64,000 nucleotides of DNA, taken from the NCBI GenBank assembly GCA_017942165.1, contig JAGKSB010000001.1:124001-188000 (forward strand), given 5' to 3'. This document shows positions 44,882 to 52,705 of the stretch, in pieces (positions within the stretch are counted from its first letter, which is position 1; every line of letters begins with the position of its first letter). The position numbers and the translations under genes are program-made. Under the pieces are notes generated by a model. That model was given only the letters and a program-made list of their open reading frames with translations. It was not told the DNA's origin and searched no databases. This DNA is from Rhinopithecimicrobium faecis. GTDB lineage: Bacteria; Bacteroidota; Bacteroidia; Sphingobacteriales; Sphingobacteriaceae.

Positions 44882-44892
44882 CGCTAAGAGCC

Positions 44893-45528
44893 ATGAATAC
44901 AGCAATCAGAGCCTCCTTTCAAGGGATATTTGAAGAAGAATTAATGGTCGCTATTGAAGAGGTAGCACAGATTAAGACTTTTGAAGCTGGCGCTATATTA
45001 ATAGACTTTGGCGCTACGATACGCGCTATTCCCCTTCTTTTAAGCGGTGTTATAAAGATTATGCGCGAGGATATAGACCAAGGGGAGTTATTGTTGTACT
45101 ACCTTGAAAAAGGAGATAGCTGCGCCGTATCCATGGATTGCTGTATGGGACAGAAGATTTCCTCCATTCGGGCACGGGCAGATAGCACAACAACGGTGGC
45201 GTTTATCCCCACCTATTATTTAGACGAATGGATGGGAAAATATAAATCTTGGCGCAATTTCATTCTATCAAGTTATTCTAATCGCTTTAATGAACTTTTG
45301 GGCGCCCTAGATAGCGTGGCATTCCTTCCTATGGAAGAGCGCATTTTAAACTATTTACGGGAGAAGCAGAAAGTTGCAGAAAGTAACGTATTGCAGGTAA
45401 CACATCAGGAAATTGCCAATGACCTCAACAGCTCCCGTGTGGTGGTTTCCAGGCTATTAAAGTCCTTAGAAAAGCAAGGTTATCTTTTATTACAACGAAA
45501 TAATATTCAAATAAATAACGTGCTCTAG
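44893..45528 (+). CDS. Crp/Fnr-family regulator with Cys cluster
   Basis: 211 aa. A cNMP-type beta-roll (~20-120), a long dimer helix and a C-terminal winged HTH (LQVTHQEIANDLNSSRVVVSRLLKSLEKQG, core NSSRVVVSRLLKSLE) mark the Crp/Fnr family. There is no N-terminal Fnr 4-Cys motif. Instead the beta-roll carries GDSCAVSMDCCMG, with Cys77, Cys83 and Cys84, in the loop where Crp binds nucleotide. In an operon for sulfur transport and persulfide oxidation these Cys could sense thiols or persulfides; this is inference. The last codons are part of a 21-bp-period tandem duplication. Confidence 0.85.
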   Translation: MNTAIRASFQGIFEEELMVAIEEVAQIKTFEAGAILIDFGATIRAIPLLLSGVIKIMREDIDQGELLLYYLEKGDSCAVSMDCCMGQKISSIRARADSTTTVAFIPTYYLDEWMGKYKSWRNFILSSYSNRFNELLGALDSVAFLPMEERILNYLREKQKVAESNVLQVTHQEIANDLNSSRVVVSRLLKSLEKQGYLLLQRNNIQINNVL

Positions 45529-45553
45529 CAGGGAAATAACGTGCTCTAGCAGG
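45513..45553. repeat. Tandem 20-bp repeat across the stop codon
   Basis: AAATAACGTGCTCTAGCAGG occurs at 45513-45532 and 45534-45553 without mismatch. The first copy contains the TAG stop of the Crp/Fnr gene, so the stop is duplicated 21 bp downstream. Confidence 0.92.
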
Positions 45554-45578
45554 TATTCAAAATTATAAAAAAGCTTTA

Positions 45579-46370
45579 ATGATGGAAATTATTGGGTATA
45601 TATTAGCCATTTTTGTGGGCATTACCCTTGGGTTAATGGGCTCCGGAGGCTCTATTCTTACGCTACCCATTTTCGTATATATCTTTCAGATTGATGCAGT
45701 ACTCGCTGTCGATTATTCTTTATTTATTATTGGTATAACGGCGCTAATAGGCAGTATACAGCATATAAAAAACCGGAAAGTTGACTATCGTACAGCGCTG
45801 ACATTCGGCTTACCATCGCTGCTGGCAGTATATATATCACGACGGTATTTGGTTCCCTTAATTCCGGCAGAAATTGCTCTTTCAGAGACAGTTACAATCA
45901 CTAAGAATATGGCTTTGATGCTAGTCTTCGCTTTTGTGATGCTCCTTTCAGCGAGCTCTATGATACGGCAGAAAATGATTCAGAAGCCAGTGTCCTCCCC
46001 TTCCACGGGAGCACTATTAGTGTTCGGCCTGTTTATTGGGGCACTGACGGGGTTGGTCGGAGCTGGGGGTGGATTTCTGATTATTCCATCTTTAGTGCTG
46101 CTATTGGGCATGCCCATGAAGCGTGCTGTAGCCACTTCTTTAGTTATTATTGCCGTTAATTCTCTTTTTGGTTTTGCCTCCGATTTCAGGCATTATGAAC
46201 TTTTGAATTGGCCGCTATTAGTGGGCTTTTGTCTGCTTACAATTGGTGGTTTTTTTATAGGCAATTTAGTAAGCACAAAAATCGACAGTTCCCGCCTTAA
46301 GGTAGGATTCGGTTGGTTTTTATTAATAATGAGCATTTATATTATGCTTTCAGAATTTTTTAATCATTAA
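45579..46370 (+). CDS. TauE/SafE-family sulfite/anion exporter
   Basis: 263 aa with about eight helices in two similar halves. The first half begins ILAIFVGITLGLMGSGGSILTLP and the second repeats it as GLFIGALTGLVGAGGGFLIIPSLV, as in TauE/SafE proteins that export sulfite, sulfoacetate or related anions. It lies 50 bp after the Crp/Fnr gene, beyond the tandem repeat, and 12 bp before the persulfide dioxygenase fusion. Export of the sulfite made by that enzyme is a sensible role. Confidence 0.87.
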   Translation: MMEIIGYILAIFVGITLGLMGSGGSILTLPIFVYIFQIDAVLAVDYSLFIIGITALIGSIQHIKNRKVDYRTALTFGLPSLLAVYISRRYLVPLIPAEIALSETVTITKNMALMLVFAFVMLLSASSMIRQKMIQKPVSSPSTGALLVFGLFIGALTGLVGAGGGFLIIPSLVLLLGMPMKRAVATSLVIIAVNSLFGFASDFRHYELLNWPLLVGFCLLTIGGFFIGNLVSTKIDSSRLKVGFGWFLLIMSIYIMLSEFFNH

Positions 46371-46382
46371 AAATTATACGGT

Positions 46383-47780
46383 ATGTATTTTGAACACATC
46401 TTCGACCAGACTTTAGCACATTCCTCCTATATTATCGGTTGCCAGGTATCTGGTGAGGCCTTAGTTATCGACCCTAAGCGGGATGTCGACAGCTACCTAC
46501 AGATTGCGCAGCATAATAACCTGCATATCACACATATTACGGAAACACATATCCATGCTGATTATCTTTCCGGATCCTTGGAGCTTGCTGAACTTACAAA
46601 AGCACAGCTTTATCTTTCCGATGAAGGAGGTGCAGATTGGCAATACCAATTTCCACATATTGGATTGAAGCATGGCGACACTATAAAAATCGGTAATTTA
46701 GTCTTGGAGGTAATACATACACCGGGACATACGCCGGAGAGCATTAGCTTCCTACTGACAGATAAGGCCGCTACGGAAGCTCCTATTATGCTTTTTTCGG
46801 GCGACTTTGTTTTTGTAGGTGACGTTGGAAGACCTGATTTATTAGAGGCTGCAGCGGGCATTGAAGGCTCCAAAGAAATTGGCGCTGCCCAGCTTTACGA
46901 TTCCCTGTCTAAGTTCCGTAATCTGCCGAGTTATGTGCAGGTATGGCCTGCCCATGGAGCGGGCTCTGCCTGTGGCAAAGCACTGGGAGCTGTTCCTAGC
47001 ACGACGGTAGGCTACGAGCTTATCCGCAACTGGGCTTTTCAATTTGGCACTAATCAGGAGGGATTCACAGAAAGCTTATTAGCAGATCAGCCAGAAGCAC
47101 CTCGTTATTTTGCGCAAATGAAGAAGCTAAATAAAACCCTTCGTCCCTTAGTGCTTTCCGTTCCAACTTATACACACCTTTCATGGGCGGAAGTTGAGAA
47201 TTACTTACAGCAGGGAGCACAATTAATTGATACGCGAGAGAAATCTATTTTCGCAAAAGGACATTTACCTGGCGCACTAAATATTCAGCATACCAAGTCT
47301 TTCAATACTTGGGCTGGTTGGGTGATCGATTACGAGCGCCCGATAATCTTAGTGGCTGAGGATGCGGAAACTGAAGCCTTAGCTCGCAAGCTCATGCGTA
47401 TAGGTTTAGATCGAGTGGTAGGCTACCTCCGCAGTGCAGATTTAATGGCGCAGGATACCCGTTTGGTAAGCAGCAAAATCATAGATTTCGACACAATGAA
47501 AGCACGCCTAACAGACCCTGAATACCAGATCCTCGATGTTAGAAATAACAAAGAATTTGAGCAGGGACATCTCCCGGGAGCGAAGAATATTTTTGTGGGC
47601 CATCTCTTAGGAGCCCTGGATCAGTTGGACCGCAGCAAGAAAATTGCTTTACACTGCCAAGCTGGAGATCGGGCTACCATAGCGCAATCACTCTTGGAGG
47701 CGCAAGGTTTTGAGCAGGTGGAAAGCTATATGCCTTCCATGCGTGAATGGATAGAAAAAGAAGGTCCCTTAGTAAGTTAA
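46383..47780 (+). CDS. Persulfide dioxygenase-like MBL / double-rhodanese fusion
   Basis: 465 aa. Residues ~1-245 form a metallo-beta-lactamase domain of the ETHE1 type: THIHADYLSG (55-64), VIHTPGHTPESISF and LFSGDFVFVGDVGRPDL. Two rhodanese domains follow. The first (~265-350, LIDTREKSIFAKGHLPGALN) has VAED where the catalytic Cys loop should be, so it is probably inactive. The second (~370-465, ILDVRNNKEFEQGHLPGAKN) has an intact HCQAGDR active-site loop. ETHE1-like enzymes oxidise glutathione persulfide to sulfite. Last gene of the sulfur operon; convergent with the trehalose gene. Confidence 0.87.
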   Translation: MYFEHIFDQTLAHSSYIIGCQVSGEALVIDPKRDVDSYLQIAQHNNLHITHITETHIHADYLSGSLELAELTKAQLYLSDEGGADWQYQFPHIGLKHGDTIKIGNLVLEVIHTPGHTPESISFLLTDKAATEAPIMLFSGDFVFVGDVGRPDLLEAAAGIEGSKEIGAAQLYDSLSKFRNLPSYVQVWPAHGAGSACGKALGAVPSTTVGYELIRNWAFQFGTNQEGFTESLLADQPEAPRYFAQMKKLNKTLRPLVLSVPTYTHLSWAEVENYLQQGAQLIDTREKSIFAKGHLPGALNIQHTKSFNTWAGWVIDYERPIILVAEDAETEALARKLMRIGLDRVVGYLRSADLMAQDTRLVSSKIIDFDTMKARLTDPEYQILDVRNNKEFEQGHLPGAKNIFVGHLLGALDQLDRSKKIALHCQAGDRATIAQSLLEAQGFEQVESYMPSMREWIEKEGPLVS

Positions 47781-47806
47781 GGGGCCATGGATGCCATGCT
47801 GCAGCA

Positions 47807-49987
47807 TTAATCACCGGATATCAACCGCTTTAAGAGCGGAAAAACTTCAATCTGCTGCTCCACAAAATAAGAAGCTTGGGTATCTTTATTCCCAACTTTT
47901 ACGGTGATAGCCTTTTCAGGCAGCATGGCAAACATATCTTCATCCGTAGCATCATCACCAATGGCGAAAATAAAGTCAGGATTAAAATTCTCTAAATAGC
48001 TTAATGCGGCACGTCCCTTATTTACCTCCGCATTTTTCAGCTCTATTACATCGTCGCCATCGAGCAGCTGCAGCCCATACTCTGAGGATAAATAGCGAAG
48101 CTGATCGATTAGTTCTAAGGCGCGAAATCTCCCTAAACCCTTCTGCACTTTACGGTAATGAAATACCATGGAGTAGCTTTTCTCCTCAATAAAAGCTCCT
48201 GGAGTGCGCGCTACATAGCGCTGCATAATAAGTTTACAGGCTTCCTTCCACACATCCGAGAGGCCACTTTTTGAATGCCAGATGCCGTCGGGAAAATTCG
48301 ACCAAGCACCATGCTCACCGATTAATGTCAGCGGAACGGTCGCGAACCAGGCCGCTAAGGTCTCCTGCTTACGCCCAGAAATAATCACGACTTTATTCTT
48401 TGGATCAGCCTGCAATTCACGCAGAAGATCTAAGAGCTCCACGCTAGGTTTTGCTTGATCGACTTCTTTAAAAAATGCGACGAGGGTGCCATCATAATCT
48501 ATAAAAAATACGCGTTGATAAGCATCCTTGTACTGCGTATAAATTTTCTGGAAAATAGTTTCCCCAATTTTTCGGGACATCTCCGACTGCTGCAAAGACT
48601 TTATCTCGCGCAGACGCGTTGTAAATTGTTGAACCCAATGGTCGATGTTATAAGTTGAAACATTTTCTAGGCTTCCATCCAAACGCGCGCGCTGCTCCTC
48701 TTCAGGCATACTCAAGCTATTAGCTATCGCATGGGCTACCCCATTTATTTCACAGGGATTAACAAGGATAGCATCGATCAGCTCTTTCGCCGAGCCCGCA
48801 AGCTCACTTAAGATAAGCACCCCTTTTCCATGCCTCTTGGAAGCTATAAATTCTTTACATACCAGGTTCATCCCATCACGAATAGGCGTTACTAAACACA
48901 CCGATGCGGCGACATATAATGCTGAAAGCTCCTCAATAGGATACGTGTTATAGAAATAAGCGATGGGCGTCCAATCCGAACTTCCATAGCGCGCATTCAC
49001 AGAACCCACGAGTCGATCGATTTCATCCTTTAAGATTTTATACTGCGATACTGCATCCCGCGAAGGCACCACAAGCATATAATAAACAACTTTCTTTTTG
49101 TACTGCGGATATTGAATTAGAAGCTGCTCATAGGCATGGATGCGCTCAATGATACCCTTACTGTAGTCTAACCTATCGATAGAAAGAATAAGCTGAGACT
49201 CGTTAAAAGCAGCTTTAATGACCGCTGCTCTGGCGATCACCTGCGGAGAGGCTGCCAGTCGCTCAAACTTCTTATTATCAATCCCCATGGGGTAAGCTTC
49301 CACATAGCTACTGTTTCCGACATGCTTCACCAAATTTTTCCGAGTTTTTAAATCGAGCAGATGGACACAAGCATCAATAAAATAACGGGAGTCATCATAG
49401 GTATGAAACCCGATTAAATCGGCACCTAAAATACCTCTTAGCAATTGGTTACGCCAGGGGATTAACCTGAAAAGCTCATGTGATGGAAAAGGGATATGCT
49501 GAAAATAAGCGATTGAAAGTAGGTCATTTTGTTGACGTAGTAATTCCGGGAGGAGCATCAGTTGGTAGTCATGAATCCAGACCTCATCGCCTGCGACCAC
49601 AAGCTGCTGAATCTGCCTAGCAAAGATGGTATTTACCTGCTGATAGCTGCTCCAATTTTCCTCTTTATAGACGGCGTAACTGGGGTGATAATGACATATA
49701 GGCCAAATGACCTCATTGGAGAATCCTTCATAAAACCTTTCTATAGCCTCTTTAGTTAAGAATACCGGGATTAAATTAAATTCCTGCAGCAGCAGGCGGA
49801 TCTGCTCCTGCTCGGCAGCATCTTCAGTACAAATCCCTGGCCATCCAATCCAAATATTTCCAGCTTGATTATAGATAGACCCTAAGCCTGTCGCGAGCCC
49901 TCCTTCGGAAGTTTGTAAGATAAAGCCTGTAGCACTTCGTAGGACCTTAACAGGTAATCGGTTGGAAACAATAATCGTCTTTCGCAT
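47807..49987 (-). CDS. otsAB: Fused trehalose-6-phosphate synthase/phosphatase
   Basis: 726 aa bifunctional enzyme that makes trehalose from UDP-glucose and glucose-6-phosphate. The N-terminal ~460 residues are a GT20 synthase (ETSEGGLATGLGSIYNQ, WIHDYQLMLLPELLRQ, LSIDRLDYSKGIIERIHAYE, RDGMNLVCKEFIASK). Residues ~485-726 are an HAD phosphatase with FFIDYDGTLVAFF (DxDGT), VIISGRKQETL, GEHGAW and FAIGDDATDEDMF. It stands alone, divergent from the small-RNA candidate and export operon, and is convergent with the sulfur operon. A role in osmotic or desiccation stress is expected. Confidence 0.94.
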   Translation of the reverse strand: MRKTIIVSNRLPVKVLRSATGFILQTSEGGLATGLGSIYNQAGNIWIGWPGICTEDAAEQEQIRLLLQEFNLIPVFLTKEAIERFYEGFSNEVIWPICHYHPSYAVYKEENWSSYQQVNTIFARQIQQLVVAGDEVWIHDYQLMLLPELLRQQNDLLSIAYFQHIPFPSHELFRLIPWRNQLLRGILGADLIGFHTYDDSRYFIDACVHLLDLKTRKNLVKHVGNSSYVEAYPMGIDNKKFERLAASPQVIARAAVIKAAFNESQLILSIDRLDYSKGIIERIHAYEQLLIQYPQYKKKVVYYMLVVPSRDAVSQYKILKDEIDRLVGSVNARYGSSDWTPIAYFYNTYPIEELSALYVAASVCLVTPIRDGMNLVCKEFIASKRHGKGVLILSELAGSAKELIDAILVNPCEINGVAHAIANSLSMPEEEQRARLDGSLENVSTYNIDHWVQQFTTRLREIKSLQQSEMSRKIGETIFQKIYTQYKDAYQRVFFIDYDGTLVAFFKEVDQAKPSVELLDLLRELQADPKNKVVIISGRKQETLAAWFATVPLTLIGEHGAWSNFPDGIWHSKSGLSDVWKEACKLIMQRYVARTPGAFIEEKSYSMVFHYRKVQKGLGRFRALELIDQLRYLSSEYGLQLLDGDDVIELKNAEVNKGRAALSYLENFNPDFIFAIGDDATDEDMFAMLPEKAITVKVGNKDTQASYFVEQQIEVFPLLKRLISGD

Positions 49988-50090
49988 AATTACCTAAGTT
50001 TACGGCCTATTAATAAACTACCTTATAGCCTATTATAAAAACGCTCACCATTGGAAAATATTTTATTTAAAGAAGTGATCGCAGCATTTC

Positions 50091-50104
50091 TTGAACTAGT
50101 TCAT
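50091..50104 (+). promoter_or_regulatory. Crp/Fnr-type operator of the small-RNA candidate
   Basis: TTGAACTAGTTCAT contains the perfect 12-bp palindrome TGAACTAGTTCA (50092-50103) and reads TTGA-N6-TCAT, close to an Fnr site (TTGAT-N4-ATCAA). Its centre (50097.5) is 29.5 bp before the -7 box at 50127, the same distance as at the sulfur operon. GAACTA recurs at 50111-50116. Confidence 0.55.
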
Positions 50105-50126
50105 AGTTAAGAACTACTATTTGCAG

Positions 50127-50134
50127 TACTTTTA
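50127..50134 (+). promoter_or_regulatory. -7 box of the small-RNA candidate
   Basis: TACTTTTA, one base from TAnnTTTG. The predicted start is about 50139. The next bases ATAAAATTTGG are identical to those after the sulfur-operon promoter. Confidence 0.5.
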
Positions 50135-50138
50135 CAGC

Positions 50139-50257
50139 ATAAAATTTGGTGTTAAAGCGCGTTAAATTTAATTATAGGTGGAATTAAATTTAAATCGATT
50201 CTGTTTGACATTTTACTGTTCTTAAAGGAAAAGTCTAGCTTCAGCTAGGCTTTTTTT
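50139..50257 (+). ncRNA. Candidate small RNA (~119 nt)
   Basis: A promoter with a Crp/Fnr-type site and a strong intrinsic terminator bracket a ~119-nt unit with no open reading frame of note. The 5' part folds into a perfect 12-bp hairpin, 50162-50173 with 50182-50193, with loop ATAGGTGG. A ~37-nt unpaired AT-rich stretch follows and then the terminator hairpin. This is the layout of a trans-acting small RNA. The alternative is an attenuated leader of the TolC operon, whose ATG lies 46 bp after the terminator. No known RNA family (6S, SRP, tmRNA, RNase P) was recognised. Confidence 0.5.
50231..50257 (+). terminator. Intrinsic terminator of the small-RNA candidate
   Basis: AAGTCTAGC (50231-50239) pairs with GCTAGGCTT (50244-50252), one G-U pair, loop TTCA, with seven Ts (50251-50257). 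Confidence 0.88.
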
Positions 50258-50303
50258 AAAACATACTGAGCTTTAATCTGTTATACAAGGTAATTCCGTT
50301 GCT

Positions 50304-51704
50304 ATGATAAAATGTTTATTCCCTATTTTCCTTATTTATACAATTTGTTCTGCGGAGCTCTATGCCCAGCATATCGTTGACCCTCAGCTCAGAAACCCTA
50401 TTCAGCAAGCTATAAACAGCAATCGCAGTATAGTAGGAAAAGGATATGAGAAGGATAAAACGCTTTTAGAAGCTGCCAATGTTAAAAGTAAAAGTTTACC
50501 CCATATCACTGCCAACGCATTCTACGGATACCTACATAGCGCGGGAAATCTGGATCTTCCGACCTTAAATTCACCCAATAATTTAATTTCCCTTTTTGAA
50601 GGGTCCAAAGATTTTAAGTCCCAAGGGCAGGCAGGTCTTGTGAGCATAAATGCCACCCAAGTAATATTTTCCGGATTTCAAATTACCAATGGACGTAAGG
50701 CGATTATGGAAAAAGCGAAAGCTCAGGGGCTGCTACTTGAAGCTGACAAGGAGCAGATTGCCAAATCCGTCGTCCAAAGCTTCGACCAGCTTATGCTCCT
50801 AAAAGAAGTAGATACACTTATTGAAGATTCCGAAAAACGCCTCGAGAAAGAGCATACAAAGATTATTAAAGCGATAGAAAATGGACTAGCCATTCCTTAT
50901 GACCGTGATAAGCTTACCTTAGCAATGTTAGAGCTACAGGCTAAGAAGGTCGAGTTAGCAGGAACGCGCGAACTAATTTATCAGAAATTGGAACAGGAGA
51001 CTAGTATGCCGCTTGAAGAATTAAAAAAAGTGGATTATACCCTTGAAAATATTCTCCTAGAAAATATAGATTTCGGAGTCGAAGCAAGGAAGGAGCTACA
51101 AGCCCTCGATGCCTCCCAGCGGGCCTACGAATATGTCCTGCGGAAGGAAAAAGGCGCTGCCCTACCCCAAGTATTCGCTTTCGGATCCAGCGCCTATGCG
51201 AATATCTTTAATACAAGCTTAAATTTAAAACAACTACCCCTGCTAGGAGATGTTAACCTACGAAGTAACTCCCTTAAATTCTTTCCGACATTTATAGTTG
51301 GTGTAGGCGCAAAATGGGATATCTTCAACGGTAATGAACACCGCAATAAAGTGAAGTCAGCACAGCTAGACTTAGTGATAAATCAAAATAAAAGAGATGA
51401 TATTTCTGAGCAGCTACAGCTGCTACTGAAAAAAAATAAGGTAACCTACCAAACGGCCATACGCAGCCTAGCGGTCAATAAGCAGCAGGTAAAAGTGGCT
51501 AACAATAATTTGTACTTAGCCGCGCGACAATACCAAGAGGGCCTTGTGGAAGTTACAGAGCGCTTAGCTGCAGAAAATGATTATTATAAAGCTAGCCTAG
51601 CCTATTATTCGCAACTCTTACAACAAAGACAGTCCGCTTTAGAGCTACTTCATAGCTCCGGAAAATTATTAAATAGCCTATTTTCTTCATATGAAACACT
51701 CTAG
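50304..51704 (+). CDS. TolC-family outer-membrane efflux protein
   Basis: 466 aa with a signal peptide (LFPIFLIYTICSAELYAQ). Two long alpha-helical repeats with heptad pattern (~155-250 and ~350-465) and short barrel strands between them (LPHITANAFYGYLHSAG, KFFPTFIVGVGAKWDIFNG) match the TolC/OEP fold. It forms the outer-membrane duct of an export machine. It overlaps the following HlyD-like gene by 14 bp, and the permease follows, so the three form one operon. It is preceded by an intrinsic terminator 46 bp upstream. Confidence 0.88.
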   Translation: MIKCLFPIFLIYTICSAELYAQHIVDPQLRNPIQQAINSNRSIVGKGYEKDKTLLEAANVKSKSLPHITANAFYGYLHSAGNLDLPTLNSPNNLISLFEGSKDFKSQGQAGLVSINATQVIFSGFQITNGRKAIMEKAKAQGLLLEADKEQIAKSVVQSFDQLMLLKEVDTLIEDSEKRLEKEHTKIIKAIENGLAIPYDRDKLTLAMLELQAKKVELAGTRELIYQKLEQETSMPLEELKKVDYTLENILLENIDFGVEARKELQALDASQRAYEYVLRKEKGAALPQVFAFGSSAYANIFNTSLNLKQLPLLGDVNLRSNSLKFFPTFIVGVGAKWDIFNGNEHRNKVKSAQLDLVINQNKRDDISEQLQLLLKKNKVTYQTAIRSLAVNKQQVKVANNNLYLAARQYQEGLVEVTERLAAENDYYKASLAYYSQLLQQRQSALELLHSSGKLLNSLFSSYETL

Positions 51705-52683
51705 TATACCCCTATTATATAGTATGCTTATTCTCTGCTTCTCCTGTACGGAAAAATCCGCTAAGGAGAGCTCCTGGGAAGGAAAAGTTGAGCGTGAGCA
51801 GCTTTCCCTCGTTACGAAAGTCCCTGGAAGAGTAGCAGAAATACGTGTTCAGGAAGGACAGCAGGTGCAAGCTGGCGATACGCTACTGCTGCTAGAAATT
51901 CCCGAAGTATCGGCAAAAGAAGATCAAGCACGTGGTGCCATAGAGTCTGCTTCGGCACAGTATAATATGGCGAAAAAAGGCGCCACAGAAGGCCAATTAA
52001 AACAGCTTAATGCAAAAGTTTCAGCCCTTAAAGAGCAGTTAGATTTCGCGGAGAAATCTGTAAATAGACTCAACAACCTGCTCCAAGATAGCCTCGTAGC
52101 ACAACAGAAATACGATGAGGTATATGCGAAATATCAGGGTGCAAAAAGTCAATATATCGCCGCAGTGGCCGAGCTGGAAGAGGTCCGCAATGGGGCACGT
52201 GTGGAGCAGCAAGAGATGGCTTTAGGGCAGAAAGAGCGTGCTTTAGGAGCCCTCACAGAAGTGCAGGTCGCAGGAAAGGAACGCTTTATTATTGCGCCTC
52301 AAGCAATGACCGTGGAGCGCATCAACCTCAAAATTGGCGAGCTTGCCTTAGCAGGCTACACGATTATTAGCGGAACGATTGACGAGAGCATCTATTTTCG
52401 TTTTACACTCCCTGAAGATAAGTTGAAAGACTTCCAGCAAGGATCCACGGTAAAACTTATAATCCCCTCAAAAAATAAGTTAGCATTACAAGGCACCATT
52501 ACGTCAATTTCTGCCTTGACTTCCTACGCCTCGATTACCACAGCCTACCCTGACTTCGATCAGCAGCAAGCACTCTTTGAACTTAAAATAAAACCGCTAG
52601 CAGGAGTGAACACTGTAAATCTACTGACAAAAAGCACCGTCTTATTGAAAAATGAGGCAAACAGCAGTTTTACCACAAAATAA
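51691..52683 (+). CDS. HlyD/MFP-family periplasmic adaptor
   Basis: 330 aa. Lipoprotein-like start (SMLILCFSCTEKSAKE). The lipoyl/barrel-sandwich halves are VTKVPGRVAEIRVQEGQQVQAGDTLLLLEIPE (core GRVAEIRVQEGQQVQAGD, ~35-60) and a later VAGKERFIIAPQAMTVERINLKIGELALAGYTII. They flank a coiled-coil hairpin (~65-180, rich in Ala/Gln/Lys/Glu). It connects the inner-membrane permease with the TolC protein. Start ATG lies inside the last codons of the TolC gene. Confidence 0.87.
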   Translation: MKHSSIPLLYSMLILCFSCTEKSAKESSWEGKVEREQLSLVTKVPGRVAEIRVQEGQQVQAGDTLLLLEIPEVSAKEDQARGAIESASAQYNMAKKGATEGQLKQLNAKVSALKEQLDFAEKSVNRLNNLLQDSLVAQQKYDEVYAKYQGAKSQYIAAVAELEEVRNGARVEQQEMALGQKERALGALTEVQVAGKERFIIAPQAMTVERINLKIGELALAGYTIISGTIDESIYFRFTLPEDKLKDFQQGSTVKLIIPSKNKLALQGTITSISALTSYASITTAYPDFDQQQALFELKIKPLAGVNTVNLLTKSTVLLKNEANSSFTTK

Positions 52684-52705
52684 CATTTATATAATACCCT
52701 AAATC

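Larger units (their letters stand above)
49988..50303. other. 316-bp intergenic region with a small-RNA candidate
   Basis: Between divergent otsAB and the TolC gene. The left part has GCCTATTA twice (50005-50012 and 50028-50035), possibly part of the otsAB control region. The right part holds a Crp/Fnr-type site, a -7 box, a ~119-nt transcribed unit and an intrinsic terminator, described separately. Confidence 0.6.
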
